Origin: an uncultured Bacilli bacterium
GTDB taxonomy: Bacteria > Bacillota_I > Bacilli_A > RFN20 > CAG-826
NCBI GenBank assembly: GCA_905236085.1
Contig: CAJOOD010000055.1
Span: 1 to 5,206 of the forward strand
DNA length: 5,206 bases
Direction: 5' to 3'
The position numbers were made by a program, and so were the translations under genes. The notes below the pieces were generated by a model. That model did not search any database, was not told the DNA's origin, and saw only the letters and a list, made by a program, of their open reading frames with translations. Shown here in pieces: positions 1-4,296 of this stretch (its first letter is position 1; every line of letters starts with the position of its first letter).

Positions 1-53
1 ACACCCCTAACGGTTTTCAAGACCATCCCCTTCAACCACTTGGGTAAATCTCC
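1..53 (-). tRNA. tRNA-Ser(UGA), 3' part outside window
   Basis: The 5' half of a serine tRNA read on the minus strand. The acceptor strand begins GGAGATT at 53, followed by a D-arm CCC/GGG and an anticodon arm ATGGT-CTTGAAA-ACCGT. The anticodon is TGA (complement of 17-19), which reads UCA and other UCN codons. The sequence then enters what should be the long class II variable arm (TTAGGGG...) and is cut by the window edge. It lies 7 nt downstream of the Ile2 tRNA. In the conserved Bacilli/Mollicutes block this gene is normally followed by initiator Met, Asp and Phe, so the operon probably continues beyond the window. Confidence 0.93.
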
Positions 54-60
54 TTTTGTT

Positions 61-136
61 TGGTGGACCGTCCAGGACTTGAACCCGGAACCAATCGGTT
101 ATGAGCCGACGGCTCTAACCATTGAGCTAACGGTCC
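61..136 (-). tRNA. tRNA with CAU anticodon, probably tRNA-Ile2 (lysidine-modified)
   Basis: A 76-nt cloverleaf with encoded CCA (61-63). The acceptor GGACCGT pairs fully with ACGGTCC; the D-arm is GCTC/GAGC, the anticodon loop CTCATAA and the T-loop TTCAAGT. The CAU anticodon alone allows Met, initiator Met or Ile2. Initiator is unlikely because pair 1:72 is a normal G-C. Ile2 is favoured by C4-G69 and C5-G68, which are known determinants for TilS (the enzyme converting C34 to lysidine so the tRNA reads AUA). Its place between an elongator Met tRNA and Ser(UGA) also matches the Bacillus and mollicute order. Most automatic callers would label it Met. The Ile2 assignment is an inference; the CAU tRNA itself is certain. 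Confidence 0.85.
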
Positions 137-166
137 AACAAATAAAAGATAAGAATATAAACAAAT

Positions 167-242
167 TGGTGGCTGCGGGGAGACTCGGACTCTCGACCAA
201 TCGGGTATGAACCGAACGCTCTACCAACTGAGCTACACAGCC
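167..242 (-). tRNA. tRNA-Met(CAU), elongator, with irregular T-arm
   Basis: A 76-nt tRNA with encoded CCA (167-169). The acceptor GGCTGTG/CGCAGCC contains one T-G wobble. The D-arm is GCTC/GAGC and the anticodon arm TTCGG-TTCATAC-CCGAT with anticodon CAT (complement of 207-209). The paired 1:72 end argues for elongator rather than initiator Met. The T-arm is unusual: stem GAGAG faces CTCCC, giving an A50-C64 mismatch, and the loop is TCCGAGT instead of TTCGANT, so position 55, normally the conserved U made into pseudouridine, is C (plus-strand base 188). The rest of the molecule is regular and it sits 9 nt after tRNA-Ala, so it may still function. Confidence 0.9.
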
Positions 243-251
243 ATATCAATC

Positions 252-327
252 TGGTGGACCTAAAGAGATTCGAACTCTCGACCTCCTGAATGCAAATCAG
301 GCGCTCTCCCAACTGAGCTATAGGCCC
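252..327 (-). tRNA. tRNA-Ala(UGC)
   Basis: A 76-nt tRNA with encoded CCA (252-254). The acceptor GGGCCTA/TAGGTCC contains the G3-U70 wobble pair that identifies alanine tRNAs to AlaRS. The anticodon arm is CCTGA-TTTGCAT-TCAGG with anticodon TGC, reading GCN codons by wobble. The T-arm GAGAG-TTCGAAT-CTCTT is normal. It is 10 nt from tRNA-Pro upstream and 9 nt from tRNA-Met downstream in the same transcription unit. Confidence 0.97.
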
Positions 328-337
328 TTTTTATAAA

Positions 338-414
338 TGGTCGGGATGACAAGATTCGAACTTGCGACCCCTTGTTCCCAAAACAAGTGCACTACCAAGC
401 TGTGCTACATCCCG
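338..414 (-). tRNA. tRNA-Pro(UGG)
   Basis: A 77-nt tRNA with encoded CCA (338-340). The acceptor CGGGATG pairs fully with CATCCCG; the D-arm is GCAC/GTGC. The anticodon arm is CTTGT-TTTGGGA-ACAAG with anticodon TGG, reading CCN codons. The T-loop TTCGAAT is normal. It lies 9 nt downstream of tRNA-Arg. Confidence 0.97.
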
Positions 415-423
415 ACGTTATTC

Positions 424-500
424 TGGCGCGCCTAGTAGGACTCGAACCTACAACCCTTAGATTCGTAGTCTAATACTCTATCCAATTGAGCTATAGGCGC
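424..500 (-). tRNA. tRNA-Arg(ACG)
   Basis: A 77-nt tRNA with encoded CCA (424-426) and discriminator G. The acceptor GCGCCTA pairs fully with TAGGCGC. The anticodon arm TTAGA-CTACGAA-TCTAA gives anticodon ACG; A34 is expected to be deaminated to inosine by TadA so that CGU, CGC and CGA are read. This is the first gene of the compact Arg-Pro-Ala-Met-Ile2-Ser series and has a well-placed promoter immediately upstream. Confidence 0.97.
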
Positions 501-516
501 ATGCAGATGCTTTAAT

Positions 517-545
517 AATATATAACTTTAAGTTATAATTATCAA
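517..545 (-). promoter_or_regulatory. Promoter for the tRNA-Arg to tRNA-Ser operon
   Basis: On the minus strand a -35 box TTGATA (540-545) and a -10 box TATATT (517-522) are separated by exactly 17 bp. Transcription would start near 510, giving a leader of about 10 nt before tRNA-Arg. The match to the vegetative sigma-70/sigma-A consensus is good (TTGATA differs from TTGACA at one base, TATATT from TATAAT at one). The surrounding sequence is AT-rich, which raises the chance of fortuitous matches, but spacing and position both fit. Confidence 0.7.
521..537. repeat. 17-bp perfect palindrome inside the tRNA-Arg promoter
   Basis: TATAACTT, one central T (529), then AAGTTATA form a perfect inverted repeat with 8-bp arms. 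It fills the spacer between the -35 and -10 boxes and overlaps the upstream edge of the -10 box. A repressor dimer bound there would cover the promoter, so an operator is possible, but an AT-rich coincidence cannot be excluded. It is not followed by a T-run on the minus strand, so it does not look like a terminator for tRNA-Cys. Confidence 0.5.
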
Positions 546-582
546 GACTTTTTATCTCCATTTAGAAGAGAATTAATTCACT

Positions 583-657
583 TGGAGGATCCTGCCGGAT
601 TTGAACCAGCGGTCATTGAGTTGCAGTCAATTGCCTTACCAACTTGGCTAAGGATCC
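583..657 (-). tRNA. tRNA-Cys(GCA)
   Basis: A 75-nt tRNA with encoded CCA (583-585). The acceptor GGATCCT pairs fully with AGGATCC, and the discriminator is U, an identity element for CysRS. The anticodon arm ATTGA-CTGCAAC-TCAAT gives GCA. The variable region is short (GACC) and the T-arm GCTGG-TTCAAAT-CCGGC is regular. It stands apart from the other six tRNAs (82-nt gap to tRNA-Arg) and has its own predicted promoter between it and potD. Confidence 0.97.
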
Positions 658-672
658 ATACAAGCGAATTAA

Positions 673-701
673 ATAATATCATTAATTTTTATCTAATACA
701 A
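673..701 (-). promoter_or_regulatory. Promoter for tRNA-Cys, extended -10 type
   Basis: On the minus strand a -35 box TTGTAT (696-701) and a -10 box TATTAT (673-678) are 17 bp apart, and the -10 is preceded by TGA, the TGn motif of extended -10 promoters (679-681). The predicted start is near 666, giving a leader of about 9 nt before tRNA-Cys. The whole promoter fits in the 68-bp gap between potD and the tRNA, suggesting that tRNA-Cys is transcribed independently of the transporter genes. Confidence 0.65.
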
Positions 702-725
702 CACAATTTTTGCGTTAGCATTTCT

Positions 726-2621
726 TTAATTTTTTTGATTACGACGAGCCTTCCTTAACTTTCTAGTTAAGCTCTTAGTTACCGCCATAGCGGTGAAGAT
801 AATTATAATGCTCCCAACTAAGACTGAGGTAATGATAACCATCTGTATAGTAATCTCATTAGATTTGAAGTCTTCCCACATGATTCTAATGGCATCATTT
901 TGTTTTCCATAGTCCGCCATAATGACACATCTATTGATAGTTTTTTCATCTGGGAATTGGCAGAAGAATTGTCTTCCTACACTATCGGATAATACTTCTT
1001 CACCATTATCATCAATATAAGACACATAATATTCATCTGTATAGAATATTGTATCAATATCATCTTCATATTCATCTAATGTTCCGTTGAAGAAATAAGA
1101 TAAATCAACTTCTTGCCATTCTTCATCGATGATGAATAGTTCATTATATTTTTCATCTAAAGTGACAATTTCTTCACTTTCTTCATCTAGATAATAATAT
1201 AATTCGACATCATCATATAATGGATCAGCTTCCTCTTCATAATGGAAAGCATCATACCAAACTTCTGTTTCTTCTTCAGTTTCAGGATCGATGTAATATA
1301 AAGAAAGATATTCTTCATCTTCAGTGACGAAATAAATGTAATCGGTTCTAATATCATACCAATCCTTCATTAAATCAAGAATACAATCACCGCCAATAAA
1401 GGATGTATAGCCAATATAATCGACGTTTTGTAAAGCATTATCTGGATTAGAGAGGAAATCGATAAAATACAAGGCTATAGCTTCTTGGGCTTCGCTTCTT
1501 GTATCATCTTTTGGCATGCACCATCCATCAAACCATATGTTAGCGCCGGTATAAGGAATAGAATAACATAAGCCATATTCGACTTCTTTATTTGTTTTTT
1601 TGTTATATTCATCTGCAGTATCCATAGAGAATACAGCATCACCAGACCAAGCGGTATTAACACCAACATAGCCAGTAACAATATCTTGCTTTCCAGAGTC
1701 AACTTCTAGACCAAAGATGTTCTTTTTTAATTCTAATAAAGTTGCTTTGACTTCTTGAATAGATTTATCGTCGCAACGGTTTAATATTTCGCTAATACCT
1801 TGAGAATATGTGTTTAAATCTTCTTCATTTTGTTCGCTTAATTCATATTCTTCAAGAAGAGCAAGTAATTCATCTTTATAAGTTTCTGCTTCGCCAATGA
1901 AATATGTATCGCGCATAGAATCTTTAGCGGAAATGGTTCCATGATAATCAGAATTCCATAATACCGACCAATCTCTCATTTCTGAGATGACACGTTCCGC
2001 GGACATGTTGCGAGCTTTAAAGATATCGTATTCTGGGTTGAATATAAGTCCTAAAGTACCCCACATATACCCCATTGCATAATCTGTTAAATTATAAATT
2101 AAGCCGGGATTTGCATTGGATTCTGCTTGAATTGTCTCTAAATAACTTAATAATCTTGGAGAGGCAAATGTCTCATAATTGGTTAGCTCATCAGTTAAAT
2201 TATGCTTTTCTTTTAAATCGGTGAGATTAACTAAAGAATCCGAGGCCATTAATTTTTGAATGCCATAATCTGATGGACATATCAAATCATAATGAGCTTT
2301 GCCAGTGGTTAATTCATTAAGCATGGTCTCATTGGTATCGGTGGTTGAATATGTGATAGACACATCAGCGTATTCTGGATGATTTTCATGCATCCAATCG
2401 ATGAATTGATTGGTTAAATCTTTTTCTGTATAACCATTTTCTTCATCTTGCACATAAATATAGTCTTCCCAGTTTAAGACACGAAGTGTTTGTGAACCTG
2501 GTAAGGCGGCTTGACGTCTAATCTTTACTTCACTTAATGTTGAAGTATCCACTCCACGAGTCACAAAACTTGCAGGAATAAAGGCTAAAAGAGATAAGAA
2601 TAAAATTAAAGATTTCTTCAT
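726..2621 (-). CDS. potD: Polyamine-binding protein PotD, enlarged and C-terminally anchored
   Basis: The extracellular receptor that captures spermidine/putrescine and hands it to PotBC. Family hallmarks appear in order: NWEDYIYVQ (50-58; like the NW.EY ligand-binding start of PotD), CPSDYGIQKL (115-124), MWGTLGLIFN (186-195), DWSVLWN (217-223), DSMRD (234-238), AWSGDAVFSM (324-333), NIWFDGW (361-367; Trp363 and Asp365 match ligand-contacting residues of E. coli PotD) and ALQNVDYIGYTS (396-407). The closing PDEKTINRCVIMADYG (557-572) is the usual C-terminal helix region. Typical PotD is about 350 aa; this one is 631. Additions are an acidic, aromatic insertion (about 421-548) and a C-terminal membrane helix (592-614) with a Lys/Arg-rich tail. 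The N-terminus has a signal-like hydrophobic segment (4-20) but no lipobox Cys; the first Cys is residue 115. The start is supported by AAGGAG 9 nt upstream. The gene follows potC by 2 nt and is last in the operon. Confidence 0.93.
   Translation of the reverse strand: MKKSLILFLSLLAFIPASFVTRGVDTSTLSEVKIRRQAALPGSQTLRVLNWEDYIYVQDEENGYTEKDLTNQFIDWMHENHPEYADVSITYSTTDTNETMLNELTTGKAHYDLICPSDYGIQKLMASDSLVNLTDLKEKHNLTDELTNYETFASPRLLSYLETIQAESNANPGLIYNLTDYAMGYMWGTLGLIFNPEYDIFKARNMSAERVISEMRDWSVLWNSDYHGTISAKDSMRDTYFIGEAETYKDELLALLEEYELSEQNEEDLNTYSQGISEILNRCDDKSIQEVKATLLELKKNIFGLEVDSGKQDIVTGYVGVNTAWSGDAVFSMDTADEYNKKTNKEVEYGLCYSIPYTGANIWFDGWCMPKDDTRSEAQEAIALYFIDFLSNPDNALQNVDYIGYTSFIGGDCILDLMKDWYDIRTDYIYFVTEDEEYLSLYYIDPETEEETEVWYDAFHYEEEADPLYDDVELYYYLDEESEEIVTLDEKYNELFIIDEEWQEVDLSYFFNGTLDEYEDDIDTIFYTDEYYVSYIDDNGEEVLSDSVGRQFFCQFPDEKTINRCVIMADYGKQNDAIRIMWEDFKSNEITIQMVIITSVLVGSIIIIFTAMAVTKSLTRKLRKARRNQKN
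754..771 (-). repeat. Hairpin-forming dyad in the last codons of potD
   Basis: The minus strand reads CTTAACT-AGAA-AGTTAAG, a perfect 7-bp stem with a 4-nt loop, and GAGC/GCTC at 746-749 and 771-774 could give an alternative outer pairing. It lies in the codons for the positively charged PotD tail. The RNA after it is A-rich rather than U-rich, so it is not an intrinsic terminator. A role in protecting the 3' end of the mRNA is possible but not shown. Confidence 0.4.
978..1361 (-). other. Acidic/aromatic insertion encoded within potD
   Basis: This stretch encodes PotD residues of about 421-548, between the conserved YIGYTS segment and the conserved C-terminal helix, where ordinary PotD proteins have only some 30 residues. 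By hand count about 46 of 128 residues are Asp or Glu, 19 are Tyr, and only two are Lys or Arg. Strand-turn-strand patterns recur, for example YYIDPETEEETEV, YYYLDEESEEIVTL, FIIDEEWQEVDL and SYIDDNGEEVL. The domain is predicted to be outside the cell. I do not recognise its family. Confidence 0.8.
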
Positions 2622-2623
2622 TT

Positions 2624-3469
2624 TTAGGCTCTCCTTTCTGCGTGAGATTTTTTATGCTTAATTTGATAATTACGATAAACAGTAATTAAGATGACTGCAA
2701 CCACCACTACGAGGAAAATAATTGTGGTTAAAGCTCTCATTTCTGGTGGAACAGGGTGTTTTTTAATAATACCTTGAATATATGTTGATAAGGTTTGAAT
2801 TTGACTTTCGCCACTTAATAAACCTGTACCTCTAGTAAAGGCTGTGATAACAAAATCATCTAAGGATAAGGTAATGGCTAGTAAAAAGCCAGATAAGATG
2901 CCAGGCATGATTTCTGGTAAAACAACCTTATACAATGCTTTTCTAGGTTTGCAGCCTAAATCAAGAGCGGCTTCATACATGCTAGGATCCATTTGTTGTA
3001 GACGCGGTTTAACATTCGTGTAAACAAATGGAAGAGATAATACCATATGACCGATTAATAAAGTCCAATAGGAGAATATATTGGTTCTAAAAATATATTG
3101 TCCAGCAAAAACGAAAGTAATAGTTAAACTTAACGCCATAACGATTTCCGCGTTAACGATAGGAATTTGGGTCACATTATCGATAGTTTTTCTAAATCTC
3201 TTTTTGCTATAGAAAGCACCAATAGCACCAAGAGTGCCTAATAATGTTGAGGCTGCCGCGGAGGTTAATGCGATAATTAAAGTATTGCCTAAGGCCGCCA
3301 TAATCTCTTGATTAGAGAATAGCCTTGTGTATAAATCAAAAGTAAAGCCTTGCCATTGGCCAACATATACACTATCGGTAAAAGAGAAGGCGATGAGTAA
3401 AAGGATAGGCAAATACATTAATAATAAGATGAGCCAAATATAAATTTGTCCAAAAATCTTTTTAAACAT
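2624..3469 (-). CDS. potC: Polyamine ABC transporter permease PotC
   Basis: One of the two membrane subunits forming the polyamine channel, 281 aa against about 265-280 for the family. Six hydrophobic segments are visible at roughly 10-30, 59-85, 107-124, 133-152, 189-211 and 247-264. The cytoplasmic EAA loop that docks onto the ATPase is at 166-185, with core EAALDLGCKP. The SLDDFVITAF stretch (202-211) is the PotC-type signature after the EAA loop and helps tell it from PotB. The C-terminus is a short basic tail. The ATG overlaps the potB stop in TAATG, and AAAGGAGG lies 9 nt upstream, so translation is very likely coupled to potB. No defects are seen. Confidence 0.95.
   Translation of the reverse strand: MFKKIFGQIYIWLILLLMYLPILLLIAFSFTDSVYVGQWQGFTFDLYTRLFSNQEIMAALGNTLIIALTSAAASTLLGTLGAIGAFYSKKRFRKTIDNVTQIPIVNAEIVMALSLTITFVFAGQYIFRTNIFSYWTLLIGHMVLSLPFVYTNVKPRLQQMDPSMYEAALDLGCKPRKALYKVVLPEIMPGILSGFLLAITLSLDDFVITAFTRGTGLLSGESQIQTLSTYIQGIIKKHPVPPEMRALTTIIFLVVVVAVILITVYRNYQIKHKKSHAERRA
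2631..2637 (-). promoter_or_regulatory. Ribosome binding site of potD
   Basis: AAAGGAG lies inside the last codons of potC, 9 nt before the potD ATG at 2621. Ribosomes finishing potC (TAA at 2624-2626) are well placed to restart on potD, and the site fixes the start codon of potD. Confidence 0.85.
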
Positions 3470-4296
3470 TATAGATTACCTCCTTTCGCTTCAGCTTTAT
3501 CCGCACGGGATTGAATAATCATCGATATACCCACAATAGCGAGCATAATCAAAGCCATAAATGAGCCATCATTCCACGCTGAATTGGAGAAATCTAGATA
3601 GATATAATTACCAAATAAAGTGATTTTTCCTTCGGAAAGAGTATCAGAGATAACATAAGATGACATAGTAGGCATAAAAGTCATCAATATAGCTGATATA
3701 ATTCCAGGCACACTTTGTGGAAGAATGGATTTATAGAATACTTGGAATGGATTAGCACCTAAATCAGAAGCTGCTTCAATTTGTGATTTGTCTAATTTGA
3801 GCATGGTGGTATATAAAGGCAAGATAACAAATGGTAAATAGTTATAAACCATACCAATAAGAGTGGCAATATATGGATGTTCTCCACCACTGATGCCAAT
3901 CCATGTTAATAAGTCTCTTGTCGCGCCAGTTCTTAAGACGAAGTTAATCCACATTGGAGCGATAAATAAGGTCACTAATACTGCATTTTTATTAACTTTC
4001 TTATCCGCGAGAAAATAGGCTAATGGATAACCGATTAATAAGCAGATAATCGTGGTTAATAAAGCGATATAGAATGAGACAAATAAGACATTAATCTTAG
4101 TCCATGAGGAGAAGAATCCCACTAATGAGTCAAAAGTAAAATATCCATTTGAATCAGTAAAGGCATAATAAACGATAAGCAAGATAGGGATGATGATAAA
4201 TAAAACCAAGAAAACGACATAAGGAATACACAATTGTTTCCTTTTAAAAGTGAAGAGAGATGGTCTCTTACTTTTATTCACATTATTGGATTTCAT
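3469..4296 (-). CDS. potB: Polyamine ABC transporter permease PotB
   Basis: The second membrane subunit of the importer, pairing with PotC. It has 275 aa, close to E. coli PotB. After a basic N-terminus (1-21), six hydrophobic segments appear at roughly 22-46, 70-97, 104-123, 142-165, 197-217 and 245-262. The EAA loop that contacts PotA is at 174-193 with core EAASDLGANP. APMWINFVLRT (113-123) and YNYLPFVILPLY (151-162) are typical PotB segments. The start codon lies 14 nt inside the end of potA; the nearest ribosome site, AAAAGGA, is about 13 nt upstream, a longer spacing than for potC and potD. That may mean potB depends on re-initiation by ribosomes leaving potA. Confidence 0.95.
   Translation of the reverse strand: MKSNNVNKSKRPSLFTFKRKQLCIPYVVFLVLFIIIPILLIVYYAFTDSNGYFTFDSLVGFFSSWTKINVLFVSFYIALLTTIICLLIGYPLAYFLADKKVNKNAVLVTLFIAPMWINFVLRTGATRDLLTWIGISGGEHPYIATLIGMVYNYLPFVILPLYTTMLKLDKSQIEAASDLGANPFQVFYKSILPQSVPGIISAILMTFMPTMSSYVISDTLSEGKITLFGNYIYLDFSNSAWNDGSFMALIMLAIVGISMIIQSRADKAEAKGGNL
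3479..3486 (-). promoter_or_regulatory. Ribosome binding site of potC
   Basis: AAAGGAGG lies within the 3' end of potB, 9 nt before the potC ATG (3467-3469). It is a near-perfect Shine-Dalgarno match at a TAATG stop/start overlap. Confidence 0.88.

Noticed and set aside
127..312. 61-codon minus-strand open frame
   Set aside because: It runs through the Ile2 tRNA end, tRNA-Met and part of tRNA-Ala; the translated sequence is simply tRNA read as protein, with no ribosome binding site.
556..587. CTCCA/TGGAG inverted repeat after tRNA-Cys as a terminator
   Set aside because: The stem is only 5 bp with a 22-nt loop, uses bases of the mature tRNA 3' end, and is not followed by a U-run.
746..774. 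Hairpin near the end of potD as a terminator of the operon
   Set aside because: The stem is good but precedes the stop codon, and the RNA that follows is A-rich rather than U-rich. The T-run at 729-737 precedes the stem on the plus strand, so it does not serve plus-strand transcription either.
1475..1702. 75-codon minus-strand frame with hydrophobic segments
   Set aside because: It is an out-of-frame reading of the conserved core of potD. The hydrophobic look comes from shifted codons.
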